Below, one piece after another: positions 9,253-17,854 of a DNA stretch of 64,000 bases. The DNA comes from CAYPTB01 sp964413535. GTDB taxonomy: Bacteria; Planctomycetota; UBA1135; GCA-002686595. A model generated the notes under the pieces. That model was not told the origin of the DNA. It worked only from the letters and a program-made list of their open reading frames with translations, and searched no databases. The DNA is taken from NCBI GenBank assembly GCA_964413535.1, contig CAYPTB010000054.1:1-64000 (forward strand), written 5' to 3'. A program made the position numbers and the translations under genes. Each line of letters starts with the position of its first letter. Position 1 is the stretch's first letter.

Positions 9253-11049
9253 TCACAACCGCTCCACGCTGTGCTTGCGCGGATCGACCGTGCGGCGGCG
9301 CAGGTCGCCGGCGCTTTCGACGACGAGACGCATGCGGCGGCCCTCGCCTTCTACGCGCAAGACTTGCCCCACGTGGCGTCCGTCGACGCGCACCCAGTCG
9401 CCGCGGGCGAAGCGCGGCATCTCCGCGGCCCTGCCGGCTGGCGTCGCGGTGCCAGTCAGCTGAGCGGAGTCGGCTGCTCGTGGCGCGAGCGCCGGTCGCT
9501 CGCGGAAGCGCGCCGCGCGCCAGTGCGCTGCGTCCGTGCAGACGTCGCATGCGCCGCACGGTCCGCCCTGCCCCTCGGGCGGCCCGGGCAGTGCGAAGTG
9601 GCGCGCCACGGAGACGCGCCGGCACTCGGCGGCGAGGCCTGCGAACTGCGCCATGGAGAGGAGGCCTTCGAGGTCCGCGCGGCGCTTCGCCTCGGTTCCG
9701 ACGAACTCGGGTAGCTCGGCGGGATCGAACTCGCGCACGAGCTCGAGGTCGTGCGTCTCGAACGAGCCCGCGGTCACGCCCAGGACCTCGAGCCACTTGA
9801 GGCAGATCGAGACGCGGTTGTCGGCGCGGTTCTTCACGAGCAGCTCGTCGCGCAGGTCGTCGAGGTCCTTCGCCTGCAGGCGCTCGCCCCACCCGCGCAG
9901 CGTCTCGTACACGCCGAGCAGGTACTCGCGCGACGGGTTGGCCCAGTCGACGAAGTTCTGCTGCACGGCCAGGTCCTCCTGGAAGTAGAGCACCTCGCAC
10001 CAGGAGGGCTCGCCGTCGCGACCCGCGCGCCCGACCTCCTGCGTCCACTGCTCGAGCGTGCGCGGTACCTGCGCGTGCAGCACGAAGCGGATGTCGCGCT
10101 TGTCGACGCCCATGCCGAAGGCGTTCGTCGCGAGCACGATCTCGCGCTCGGACTCCATGAAGCGCTCCTGCATGCGGCGGCGCTCCTCGGCCGAGAGCTT
10201 GCCGTGGTAGACGAGGCTCGCGATGCCGCGCCGGGCGAGCTCGCCGTGCAGCTCCTCCAGATCCTTGATGAGCGTCGAGTACACGATGCCGGGGCCGTCG
10301 ATCGCGCCGATGCGGTCGGCGAGCAGCGGGAGCTTCTCTGCGGCGTGGTCGATCGAGGTCGCGGCGAGGAACAGGTTCTCGCGCTCGATCCCCTCGCGCA
10401 GGACGAGCGGATCCACGAGCCCGAGCGAGCGGACGATGTCTTCCGCCACGGTGGGCGTCGCCGTGGCGGTCAGGGCGACCGTGGGAGGGTTGCCGATGCG
10501 CGCGCGGTACAGGCCGAGCTTCCAGTAATCGGGGCGGAAGTCGTGGCCCCACTGGCTGATGCAATGCGCTTCGTCCACCGCCAGCCGCGCGATCGGGAGC
10601 TCGCGCTCGAGGGAGCGGAAGAGCGGCGACCGGAAGCGCTCCGGCGTCACGAACAGGATGTCGACCTCGCCGCGCACGGCGGCGCGCAGGCGCCGCTCGC
10701 GCTCGCGCCCCTCGACGCCCGAGTTGACGCACCAAGCCGCGATGCCCTTCGCGCGCAGCGCGTCCTCCTGGTCCTTCATCAGGGCGATGAGCGGGCTCAC
10801 GACGAGCACCATCCCGTCCAGGACGAGCGCAGGCAGTTGGTAGACGAGCGACTTGCCCGAGCCGGTCGGCATCGTGAGCAACACGTCGCGTCCGGCGAGC
10901 ACCGCGTCGATGGCGAGGCGTTGCGAGCGGCGGAAGGCGTCGAGGCCGAAGCGCTCGCGCAGGACGCACAGGGCGGCGTCCGGCGCGTCGGCCGCGCTGC
11001 GCTTCCGTTCGGCGCCCTCGGGGGCGTCGACGCCCTCGCGCTCACTCAC
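9253..11049 (-). CDS. recQ: RecQ-family ATP-dependent DNA helicase
   Basis: This is a 598-aa 3'-5' DNA helicase used in recombination and replication-fork repair. Helicase motifs appear in order: MPTGSGKS (Walker A, 60-67), VDEAHCISQWGHDFR (DEAH at 159-162), TATATPTV, YHGKLSAEERRRMQ, and ATNAFGMGVDK with QEVGRAGRDGEPS. A zinc-binding region with a CGACDVC motif follows. There is no clear HRDC domain. The C-terminus is instead a short basic domain ending RRRTVDPRKHSVERL, which also occurs as an orphan fragment at 6520-6582. The start is GTG at 11049, divergent from mqnB. Confidence 0.93.
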   Translation of the reverse strand: MSEREGVDAPEGAERKRSAADAPDAALCVLRERFGLDAFRRSQRLAIDAVLAGRDVLLTMPTGSGKSLVYQLPALVLDGMVLVVSPLIALMKDQEDALRAKGIAAWCVNSGVEGRERERRLRAAVRGEVDILFVTPERFRSPLFRSLERELPIARLAVDEAHCISQWGHDFRPDYWKLGLYRARIGNPPTVALTATATPTVAEDIVRSLGLVDPLVLREGIERENLFLAATSIDHAAEKLPLLADRIGAIDGPGIVYSTLIKDLEELHGELARRGIASLVYHGKLSAEERRRMQERFMESEREIVLATNAFGMGVDKRDIRFVLHAQVPRTLEQWTQEVGRAGRDGEPSWCEVLYFQEDLAVQQNFVDWANPSREYLLGVYETLRGWGERLQAKDLDDLRDELLVKNRADNRVSICLKWLEVLGVTAGSFETHDLELVREFDPAELPEFVGTEAKRRADLEGLLSMAQFAGLAAECRRVSVARHFALPGPPEGQGGPCGACDVCTDAAHWRAARFRERPALAPRAADSAQLTGTATPAGRAAEMPRFARGDWVRVDGRHVGQVLRVEGEGRRMRLVVESAGDLRRRTVDPRKHSVERL

Positions 11050-11242
11050 GCGGGACTCCCGTCCGCTCTGGCTCTACGCTTCGAAGGACGCGCCACGGAA
11101 ACAGTCTACGCGCGGTCCCGGCCGCGACCCGTCGCGGATCCCTGCTGGGAGATCGCGTTGCCGAAGCGGTCCTCGGCCTTCACCGGCGGATCGAGCTGCG
11201 GCGCGATCGCGCGGGCGCCGCGGGGAACGCTACGCTGCGTGC

Positions 11243-11908
11243 GTGTCCGACGGCTCCACGGGCTCGCCGACCCTGCTCCTCTTCCCGACGGAGCTCGAGC
11301 TCGCGCGCTTTCGCGAGCGCGGCGGGCTCCCGCGCGGGCTCGCGCTCACCGCGCTGTGCGGATTCGGTCCGATCGCGGCGGGGGCGCGCACCGCGCAGTT
11401 GTGCGAGCGCCTGCGCCCTGCGCGCGCGGTGCTGTGCGGGATCGCGGGCACGTTCGATGCGGAGCGCTTCCCCGTCGGCGAGGCGCGCGTCTTCGGGAGC
11501 GTCGCGCTGGACGGCGTGGGCGTCGGTCAGGGCGAGGCTCACGCCGGCCCGACGGCGCTGGGCTTCCCGCAGTGGCCCGGCTCGCGCGACACGACCGCGT
11601 GCGCGCTCGCCGACGAGCTCGAGCTCGTGCGCCGCGATCCGGGCGGTCCGCACCTGCTCACGACGTGCGCGGCTTCGGCTTCGCCCGGGGAGGCGGCGCT
11701 GCGCCGCGAACGCCATCCGCGGGCGGTGGCGGAGGACATGGAGGGCTTCGGCGTGGCGCTCGCCTGCGCGCTCGCGCGCGTACCGCTCTCGATCGTGCGG
11801 GGCTTCTCGAACGAGGTCGGCGATCGCGACGCGGCGCGCTGGCGCAGCGCGACGGCGTTGGCCGCTGCCAGGGAAGTGCTGCTCGTGCTCCTGGAGGAGG
11901 CGCCGTGA
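11243..11908 (+). CDS. mqnB: futalosine hydrolase
   Basis: This 221-aa protein is a member of the nucleoside phosphorylase superfamily that removes hypoxanthine from futalosine in the alternative menaquinone pathway. Features are the N-terminal nucleoside-binding segment (LCGIAGTFD), the EDMEGFGVALACA motif, where Met/Glu contact the ribose, and RGFSNEVGDRD, typical of MqnB. The GTG at 11243 is the only sensible start before the domain. The stop overlaps the mqnD start as GTGA. Adjacency to mqnD strongly supports the function over a 5'-methylthioadenosine nucleosidase. Confidence 0.9.
   Translation: MSDGSTGSPTLLLFPTELELARFRERGGLPRGLALTALCGFGPIAAGARTAQLCERLRPARAVLCGIAGTFDAERFPVGEARVFGSVALDGVGVGQGEAHAGPTALGFPQWPGSRDTTACALADELELVRRDPGGPHLLTTCAASASPGEAALRRERHPRAVAEDMEGFGVALACALARVPLSIVRGFSNEVGDRDAARWRSATALAAAREVLLVLLEEAP
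11893..11900 (+). promoter_or_regulatory. strong Shine-Dalgarno for mqnD
   Basis: The sequence GGAGGAGG lies inside the last codons of mqnB, five bases before the GTG of mqnD at 11905. It settles the mqnD start and shows translational coupling through the GTGA overlap. Confidence 0.7.
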
Positions 11909-12738
11909 CGCGGGTGCTCGAGGTCGGCATCTCGACCTGTCCGAACGACACGTTCGCCTTTGCCGGCCTGCTGGAGGGCGAGGTGCGCGCGGAGGGGATC
12001 GAGCTCGCGTTCGAGCTCGCGGACGTCGAGGAGCTCAACGGCCGAGTTCTTCGAGGGGAGCTCGACGTCGCCAAGGTGAGCTTCCACGCGGCGCTCCTCG
12101 CGGCCGACGAGCTGTGGATCCTCTCCAGCGGAGCCGCGCTCGGGCGCGGCGTCGGGCCGCTCCTGCTCGCGCGCGGCGCGCACGACGGTCGACGCCCGAA
12201 CGCCCACTCGCACGTCCTGTGTCCCGGCCGCTTCACGACGGCGTCGTTGCTCTACGCGCTCTTCCATCCGAACGGCGGCACGGTCGAGCAAGTGGTGTTC
12301 TCGGAGATCATGCCGCGCCTCGCCGCCGGGCGTGCGGACTTCGGCGTCTGCATCCACGAGGGGCGCTTCACCTGGCGCGCCGCGGGCTTGTCGTTCGTCG
12401 AGGACCTGGGCGCGAGCTGGGAGCGCGAGACGGGAGTCCTCCTGCCCCTGGGCGGGATCGCCGCGCGGCGGACGATCGAGCGCGAGACGGCGCGCGCGCT
12501 GGCGGACGCCGTGCGGCGCTCGATCGCGTGGGCGCGCGCTCATGAAGGACGCGCGCTCGCCGTCATGCGCCGCCACGCGGTCGAGCTCTCCGACGAGGTG
12601 CTCTGGGCGCACGTCGAGCTCTACGTGAACGCGACCACGCTCGAGCTCGGCGACGCGGGACGGGAGGCGCTCGAGGTGCTCTCGGAGCGGGCACGCGAGC
12701 AGGGGATCCTGCCGCGCGGACCGCTCGAGGTCGCGTGA
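11905..12738 (+). CDS. mqnD: 1,4-dihydroxy-6-naphthoate synthase
   Basis: This 277-aa periplasmic-binding-protein-fold enzyme converts cyclic dehypoxanthine futalosine to 1,4-dihydroxy-6-naphthoate in menaquinone synthesis. The N-terminus ISTCPNDTFAF is a hallmark of MqnD, and the segments ELDVAKVSFHA, CPGRFTTASLL and ADFGVCIHEGRFTW fit the family. Together with mqnB it shows that this organism makes menaquinone from chorismate via futalosine. mqnA, mqnC and mqnE are not in the window. The start is GTG at 11905. Confidence 0.93.
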   Translation: MTRVLEVGISTCPNDTFAFAGLLEGEVRAEGIELAFELADVEELNGRVLRGELDVAKVSFHAALLAADELWILSSGAALGRGVGPLLLARGAHDGRRPNAHSHVLCPGRFTTASLLYALFHPNGGTVEQVVFSEIMPRLAAGRADFGVCIHEGRFTWRAAGLSFVEDLGASWERETGVLLPLGGIAARRTIERETARALADAVRRSIAWARAHEGRALAVMRRHAVELSDEVLWAHVELYVNATTLELGDAGREALEVLSERAREQGILPRGPLEVA

Positions 12739-12740
12739 TC

Positions 12741-12762
12741 GCGCGACCTCTCGAGGTCGCGC
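12741..12762 (+). terminator. hairpin directly after mqnD
   Basis: GCGCGACCT (12741-12749) is exactly complementary to AGGTCGCGC (12754-12762), with a CTCG loop. The 9-bp stem begins two bases past the mqnD stop. There is no T-run, as is common in GC-rich genomes. Confidence 0.5.
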
Positions 12763-12830
12763 GCAGGGGCAGACCGAGCCCTGCGGGGACGCGGGCGGGC
12801 GCAGACGCTCTGGAACGCGGTGAGAAGCGA

Positions 12831-12855
12831 ACCGGGGGACCCGCGGTCCCCCGGT
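12831..12855. terminator. bidirectional terminator-like hairpin
   Basis: ACCGGGGGACC (12831-12841) pairs perfectly over 11 bp with GGTCCCCCGGT (12845-12855), with a three-base loop. It lies between the convergent mqnD and histone-like genes, so it could end transcription from both sides. Confidence 0.55.
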
Positions 12856-12969
12856 GGAACGATCGCTCTGCGGTGCGTGGGCGAAAGGCGCGCGCCGAGC
12901 CCTCGGTCGTGGGGCCAGATCGCGTCCGCTCTCCTGCCTTGGGGCTTGGACGCGAAAGGCGCGTCTCGG

Positions 12970-13158
12970 TCAGGCCTTGGCACCCCCCGCGTCGCGCATC
13001 TCGAGCATCTCCTTGCGGATCTCCTGCGCCATCGTCTTGACGTCTTGCATGCTCTTGCGGACGCGGGCACACGCCGCCTTGTTGCCGGACTCCGCCTTCT
13101 CGACGTCCGGGCGGATGGCGTTGACGGCAACGAGGAGCTGTTCGTAGTTCTGGCTCAT
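12970..13158 (-). CDS. small histone H1-like protein
   Basis: This is a 62-aa protein starting MSQNYEQLLVAVNAI and rich in Lys, Arg, Glu and Ala. It matches the pattern of the small histone-H1-like (Hc1-type) proteins of Planctomycetes and Chlamydiae: a helical N-terminal segment, then ARVRKSMQDVKTMAQEIRKEMLEMRD. Family members bind DNA or act as chromatin-associated factors. A longer reading from 13266 is possible, but its extra residues are Pro/Gly-rich and unlike the family, so I start at 13158. A hairpin terminator lies downstream at 12831-12855. Confidence 0.75.
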   Translation of the reverse strand: MSQNYEQLLVAVNAIRPDVEKAESGNKAACARVRKSMQDVKTMAQEIRKEMLEMRDAGGAKA

Positions 13159-13426
13159 GGGATGGCTTCCAAACGCCCGTGCGGGCTCTCCTGAGTGTGG
13201 GTCCAGTGGGATCGAGAAGGGCTTGGTGCCTGGCTTCGGGGCCCCCCCCAGGCCTCTGTAGGCCACATTCGGGCGCGAACATCAAGTCGGTCCCCCGGCC
13301 GGAAGGCCCCGAAAACAGGGGTCGAAAAGCGGGCCGCGCCCTGCCCCACGCGTGGTCGAAAGCCGCAAGCCCCTTTCCTTCAGAGCTTTGGAGGAGCTCC
13401 TCCAGGCGCAAGGGCGTTGGCAAGGG

Positions 13427-13912
13427 TCAGAGCTCGAGCCCGCCCAGCTCCGCCACCACGCGCCACTCGGCGGGTGTGACCGGCTGGACCGACAGGCGGT
13501 TCCCGCGCTGGCAGACCGCCATCGCCGCGAGCCGTGGATCGCCCTTGAGCTCGGCCAGCGAGACGAAGCGCGGGAGCGCGGCGCGCGCGCGCACGTCCAC
13601 GAGCCACCAGCGCGGAGCCTCGCGCGAACTCGCTGGATCGAAGTGATCGTCCTTTGGATCGAACTGGGAGGGGTCGGGCCGGGGCTCACTCGCGACTTCG
13701 GCCACGCCCGCGACACCCGGCGGCTCGGCGTTCGAGTGGTAGAAGAGCACCAGGTCGCCGATCGCGAGCGCGGCGCGCAGGAGGTTGCGCGCCTTGTAGT
13801 TCCGCACGCCGTCCCAAGCGGTCGTCTGCCCGGGCGCGCGCATGAGGTCGTCGAACGAGAAGACGCTGGGCTCGGACTTGAGGAGCCAGCACTGCTCGTT
13901 GCGGCGAGCCAC
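13427..13912 (-). CDS. EVE-domain protein (Thyn1-like)
   Basis: This 161-aa single-domain protein starts by GTG. The sequence follows the EVE/PUA-like family closely: WLLKSEPSVFSFDDLM at the N-terminus, WDGVRNYKARNLL, LVLFYHSNAEPPGVAG in the middle, and the DPKDDHFDP segment. EVE domains have an aromatic pocket that recognises modified bases in DNA or RNA. A standalone bacterial EVE protein of this kind has no settled role. It lies three bases from the end of the upstream gene on the same strand, so it is probably co-transcribed with the flotillin cluster. Confidence 0.88.
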   Translation of the reverse strand: MARRNEQCWLLKSEPSVFSFDDLMRAPGQTTAWDGVRNYKARNLLRAALAIGDLVLFYHSNAEPPGVAGVAEVASEPRPDPSQFDPKDDHFDPASSREAPRWWLVDVRARAALPRFVSLAELKGDPRLAAMAVCQRGNRLSVQPVTPAEWRVVAELGGLEL

Positions 13913-13915
13913 GAC

Positions 13916-14545
13916 TCAATGACTCGCGTGCAGGGCCGGGGCGCCGCCGTCGCCCCTCAGGGCGAGCGGCGCGGCGAGCACCTCGCTCAGGATCACCGCC
14001 CGCAACCAGTCGTTCGCGGCCGCGTCGACCGCTTCCAGAACGCCCGGATCGACGGCGGCACCGAGCGCACCGCGCGGGACGTTCCGCGCGGGAACGAGAC
14101 CGGCGCCCTCGATGATCGAGAGCTCGCCCAGGGAAGCCAGCGGCGGGAGGTCGCGGCCCGAGGAGGACGCGCTCTCGAGCTCGAACAGAGGTTCGCTCTT
14201 CAGGTCTCCGGCGAAGGGCGGCGCTTCGAAGGTCTCGATCGGGATCGACCGCCGGGCGGGCGCGGGCTCGACCGAACGGGAACGCGGCAAAGCCGTGGGA
14301 ACGACCGGGGGCGGCGGAGTGGGACGAGCGAGGGTCTCCCCGCGCAGGAGTCGCCCCCAGGGGTCGTCGTCTTCCTCCGAAGGCTCTGGCCGAGGTCGCG
14401 GCGACCGCGGTCGTCCGGCCTCCTCGGCCGCGCGTTTGCGCGACTCGAGGATGCCCTTGAGGGCCGGGAGCACGAACAGGAAGAACAGGATGCCCCAGCG
14501 GAGCAGGTCTTCCGACGACCAGGCGGCGAGGAACATCGGATTCAA
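13916..14545 (-). CDS. membrane-anchored protein of unknown function, next to flotillin
   Basis: This 209-aa protein has one N-terminal transmembrane helix (about residues 15-32), then a basic segment and a long Pro/Arg/Glu-rich region predicted to be disordered. A C-terminal helix-rich stretch ends NDWLRAVILSEVLAAPL. The start overlaps the flotillin stop: a TTG at 14545 gives a TTGA overlap, or the ATG at 14536 could be used. I do not recognise a family. Coupling to floA suggests it works at flotillin-containing membrane domains, which is inference. Confidence 0.6.
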   Translation of the reverse strand: MNPMFLAAWSSEDLLRWGILFFLFVLPALKGILESRKRAAEEAGRPRSPRPRPEPSEEDDDPWGRLLRGETLARPTPPPPVVPTALPRSRSVEPAPARRSIPIETFEAPPFAGDLKSEPLFELESASSSGRDLPPLASLGELSIIEGAGLVPARNVPRGALGAAVDPGVLEAVDAAANDWLRAVILSEVLAAPLALRGDGGAPALHASH

Positions 14546-15597
14546 GCTCCGGGCTTCTCCCCGCTACCGGGCTTGCTGCCCGCGATGCCCTCGCGCATGT
14601 TCGTGTCGGCCTGCAGGTTCCGCAGCCGGTAGAGGTCCATCACGCCCAAGTTGCCGCTGCGCAGCGCCTCGGCCATCGCGAGCGGGACTTCCGCCTCCGC
14701 CAGCACGACCTTCGCGCGGTTCTCCATGACGCGCGCCTTGAACTCCTGCTCGGACGCCACGGCCATGGCCCGGCGCTTCTCGGCGTTGGCCTGCGCCACG
14801 CGCTTGTCCGCCTCGGCCTGATCCGCCTGCAGTCGCGCCCCGATGTTCGTGCCGATGTCGACGTCGGCGATGTCGATCGACACGATCTCGAACGCGGTGC
14901 CGGCGTCGAGGCCGCGCGAGAGCACGACCTTGGAGATCCCGTCCGGGTTCTCGAGCACGTGCTTGTGCGTCTCGCTCGAGCCGATGGTCGAGACGATGCC
15001 CTCGCCGACGCGCGCGATGATGGTCTCCTCGCCCGCGCCACCCACGAGTCTCGATATGTTCGTCCGCACGGTCACGCGGGCCTTCGCGAGGACCTGGATG
15101 CCGTCCTTCGCGACGGCGGCGACCTCGCTCTTGCCCGAAGCGGGATTCGGGCAGTCGATGACCTTGGGCGTCACGTAGGTGCGCACGGCGTCGTGCACGT
15201 CCCGACCGGCGAGGTCGATCCCCGCGGCGGTGCGGAAGTCGAGGTCGATCCCCGCGCGGTTCGCCGCGATGAGCGCGCGGACGACGCGATCGACGTTCCC
15301 GCCGGCGAGGTAGTGGGCTTCGAGGTCGCGCTTGTCGACGTTGTCGAGCCGCGACTGCACCAGCATGACGCGCGCGTCGACGATCACCGACGGGCTCACC
15401 TTCCGCAGGCTCATCGCGAACATGTCGAACAGCCCGACGTTGGCCTTCGTCAGCATCGAACGGATGTAGAGGTGCGCGTAGCGCAGGAACACGAACAGGA
15501 AGACGAGCAGGAAGAGGAACAGGGCGATCAGCCCGATCGCCTTCAGGGTGCTCGTGTCGCTCGCTTGCAAGATCCCGAGGGCCGGTGCTCTGATCAC
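14542..15597 (-). CDS. floA: flotillin-like SPFH protein
   Basis: This 351-aa protein is of the FloA/YqfA type. It scaffolds membrane microdomains. An N-terminal membrane hairpin (about residues 20-42, FLFLLVFLFVFLRYAHLYI) is followed by an SPFH domain (LDLEAHYLAGGNVDRVVRA, RTYVTPKVIDCPN, then ARVTVRTNI and IGSSETHKHVLE). Next is an Ala/Glu-rich coiled coil (ARLQADQAEADKRVAQANAE). The start is GTG at 15597, overlapping the NfeD stop as GTGA. The NfeD-NfeD-FloA order is a known conserved arrangement, in which NfeD partners form part of the same membrane complex. Confidence 0.92.
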   Translation of the reverse strand: MIRAPALGILQASDTSTLKAIGLIALFLFLLVFLFVFLRYAHLYIRSMLTKANVGLFDMFAMSLRKVSPSVIVDARVMLVQSRLDNVDKRDLEAHYLAGGNVDRVVRALIAANRAGIDLDFRTAAGIDLAGRDVHDAVRTYVTPKVIDCPNPASGKSEVAAVAKDGIQVLAKARVTVRTNISRLVGGAGEETIIARVGEGIVSTIGSSETHKHVLENPDGISKVVLSRGLDAGTAFEIVSIDIADVDIGTNIGARLQADQAEADKRVAQANAEKRRAMAVASEQEFKARVMENRAKVVLAEAEVPLAMAEALRSGNLGVMDLYRLRNLQADTNMREGIAGSKPGSGEKPGA

Positions 15598-16094
15598 GTT
15601 CTCTCCTGGCGCACGGTCGGTGCACCTTCTCGTTCGGTCCGCGCCACGATGACGCGATTGCCTTCGACGTCGACGACGACGATACGCTCGCCCGCATCGA
15701 TCCGTTCGCCGCGGGTGACGACGTCGACGCGCCGGCCGTCCAAGCGGGCGATCCCCGCCGGTCTGAGCGTGGCCTCGACGAGGCCTTCCACGCCCACGAG
15801 TCCCAAGTCGCGTCGGTCGCTCGAGCGCTGGCCCTCGAACGAGAGCCCCGACGCGACCATGTGCTTGCCCATCGGGCTCCTCGGGAACAACCGGAAGCCG
15901 AGCATGATCACCAGCGGCACCAGCACGGCCGTGGCGAGCAGGAACGAGCCGCCGACTCCTTCGCGGAAGGCCACGAGGATGGCGGCGACGATGCTCAGCG
16001 TTGCGAGGATCGCGAGCACGCCGAAGCTCGGGAACAGGACCTCGGCCACGATCAAGGCGAGCCCGAGTCCGAGCAACAATACCGGCAGGGTCAT
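15594..16094 (-). CDS. short NfeD-family membrane protein
   Basis: This 166-aa protein has about three N-terminal transmembrane helices (from MTLPVLLLGLGLALIV) and a C-terminal OB-fold NfeD domain (GLVGVEGLVEATLRPAGIARLDG, then VVTRGERIDAGERIVVV). Such proteins pair with flotillins. I start at the ATG at 16094, which begins the hydrophobic helix and lies one base from the end of the inserted repeat element. A longer reading from 16139 would add 15 residues encoded by that element and is unlikely to be native. Confidence 0.85.
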   Translation of the reverse strand: MTLPVLLLGLGLALIVAEVLFPSFGVLAILATLSIVAAILVAFREGVGGSFLLATAVLVPLVIMLGFRLFPRSPMGKHMVASGLSFEGQRSSDRRDLGLVGVEGLVEATLRPAGIARLDGRRVDVVTRGERIDAGERIVVVDVEGNRVIVARTEREGAPTVRQERT

Positions 16095-16260
16095 CAGCAG
16101 CCCGTTGAAGAAGTGCTCCGGATGCCAGGGGCGCGGCATCCGCTTCGGTGTGGTGCCCGGGAACGCAGGCGAATTGGTGAATTCTCCGAGGCTCTCGGGT
16201 GCCGCACTGGAGTGGAGGACGGGTTCATGGCGCCGGATGACTTCTTCAATGGGCTGCTAG
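16095..16260 (-). mobile_element. MITE-like element, copy A
   Basis: This 166-bp element is nearly identical (a handful of differences) to the reverse complement of 41481-41647. Its ends are imperfect inverted repeats of about 24 bp, built around AGCAGCC(C/T)(A/G)TTGAAGAAGT. One end carries CTAG. It encodes no transposase, so it would need one in trans. On the minus strand its CTAG supplies the TAG stop of the long NfeD gene, and its other end abuts the ATG of the short NfeD gene. It is oriented relative to transcription the same way as copy B. Confidence 0.8.
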
Positions 16261-17801
16261 ACTTCGGCGCGTTCGGGTTCCCGTTCGGGTTCGACCAGGA
16301 GCCGGCCCGACGCCTGGATCTCCACGACGCGCACGCGTTCTCCCGCCGCGAGCGTACCGCTCGGATAGCGCGCTTCGTACTGACCCGGGTTGCCATCGAG
16401 GCTCACCTTGCCGACGGGACGCAAGGCGGTCAACGCCGTTCCCCGCGCGCCGGCTCGCAGGGCGCTCTCGTCTTTTGACACGCGGTTCGCATCGCCGCGC
16501 GTCGCGCTCGCTGGCTCGAGCACCATGCGGCCGAAGAGGCTCGTGCGCGGCAGGAAGCGCGAAACGAGCCACATCAGGACGGCGGCCGCGAACGCCCACA
16601 CGACCGTTTCGAACGCACCGTCGAGGGCGAGCTCGCGATCGAGGGGATGCTCGAGCCAGAGCGCGGGTCCGATGTTCGACCACACGAGCCCCCCGAGCAC
16701 GAGCAGGCCGCCCAGGACTCCCGGCCACACCGCGCCGGGCAGCACGAAGACCTCGACCGCGACGAGCGCGACGCCCAGCCCGACGGCCACGAACTGCGGC
16801 ACGTCCGCGAGCCCGACCAGATAGCGCCCGACGAGCAGCACGACGAAGCACGCGACCGACAGAAAACCGGGGAGCCCGAAACCGGGCGCCTTCAGCTCGA
16901 CGAAGGCCAGCACGAGTCCGCCGATGAACAAGAGCGGCGCCAAGAGGTCGAGCCACGCGGCGAGGTCCTCCGAGCGGGCCCGCGCGACGATCGTGGGCTC
17001 GACTCCCGCGCAGCCGATGCGCTGCAGCAGTTCCTCGCGCGACTCCGCCAGGCCGTCGACGAACTCGAGCTCGAGCGCCTCGCGCCCGGTCAGGTTCAGG
17101 ATCTCGCCGCGCTGGCAGACCGTCCGCACTAGCTGCACCGTCTCGCCGCGCTCGTACAGGTCGTCGCGCTCCGTGCGCGTGAGGAGCATGAGCTCGCCGT
17201 CCACGCGCACCTGCGTCACCTCGACGTCGGCGTCGACCATGGCCTCCGCGATGGCGCCCGAGCGCCCTTGCTCCTCGGCCCACGCGCGGAACTGCGAGCG
17301 GAAGCTCGACGTGAACTTCTCGCGCACCTCCGCATCCTCCGACACGGGCAGCGGGCCGGTCGGTCCGATGGTGATGGCCGCGGCGGAGCCGATCGTCGCG
17401 CGCGAACGCATGTAGAGCCGGTCGCAGGCGAGCGCGACGAGCGCGCCGGCCGAGAGCGCGCGGTCGTTGACCCACGCGACGGTGACGAGGCCCTTCTCCG
17501 ACGCGCTGCCGATCGCGCGCGCGATCCGCCACATGAGCTCGACCTCGCCGCCGGGCGTGTCGAGCTCGAACACCAACCGGTCGCCGCGCGCGAGCGCCTC
17601 CTCCGTCGCGCGCCGCACGAGGCTCAGGGTCCCGACGTCGAGCGGACCCTCGATCGCGACGAGCGTCACGCCCGCGCGCTCGATCCCCTGCGCTCGGGCG
17701 GGCTCGGGCGCGGGAGCTTGCCCCGAAGCGCAGAGCGCGAGAAGGAGCGCGAGGAAGGCGCGAGCGCTTCCGCCGGGGGTCCTTGTCTCGAAGGGATTCA
17801 C
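16257..17801 (-). CDS. NfeD-type membrane serine protease (ClpP class)
   Basis: This 514-aa protein has an N-terminal signal, a ClpP/SppA-like protease domain, then transmembrane helices and a C-terminal NfeD OB-fold domain. The substrate-binding loop DTPGGEVE (81-88) and the nucleophile motif NDRALSAGAL (Ser117) are present. Lys162 in VREKFTSS is a good candidate for the general base of the Ser-Lys dyad. Family members cleave membrane proteins such as stomatins/flotillins, which fits the floA gene downstream. The start is GTG at 17801 (VNPFETRT). The stop codon lies in the inserted repeat, so the native C-terminus may have been altered. Confidence 0.87.
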   Translation of the reverse strand: MNPFETRTPGGSARAFLALLLALCASGQAPAPEPARAQGIERAGVTLVAIEGPLDVGTLSLVRRATEEALARGDRLVFELDTPGGEVELMWRIARAIGSASEKGLVTVAWVNDRALSAGALVALACDRLYMRSRATIGSAAAITIGPTGPLPVSEDAEVREKFTSSFRSQFRAWAEEQGRSGAIAEAMVDADVEVTQVRVDGELMLLTRTERDDLYERGETVQLVRTVCQRGEILNLTGREALELEFVDGLAESREELLQRIGCAGVEPTIVARARSEDLAAWLDLLAPLLFIGGLVLAFVELKAPGFGLPGFLSVACFVVLLVGRYLVGLADVPQFVAVGLGVALVAVEVFVLPGAVWPGVLGGLLVLGGLVWSNIGPALWLEHPLDRELALDGAFETVVWAFAAAVLMWLVSRFLPRTSLFGRMVLEPASATRGDANRVSKDESALRAGARGTALTALRPVGKVSLDGNPGQYEARYPSGTLAAGERVRVVEIQASGRLLVEPEREPERAEV

Positions 17802-17854
17802 CGGAAGAGAGGATAGGGCGCGACCGCTCCGGAGCCCCCGCACTTTCCGAGAGA

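Noticed and set aside
16095..16139. An N-terminal extension of the short NfeD protein encoded by the repeat element
   Set aside because: The 15 residues come from mobile DNA and precede an intact ATG beginning the membrane helix.
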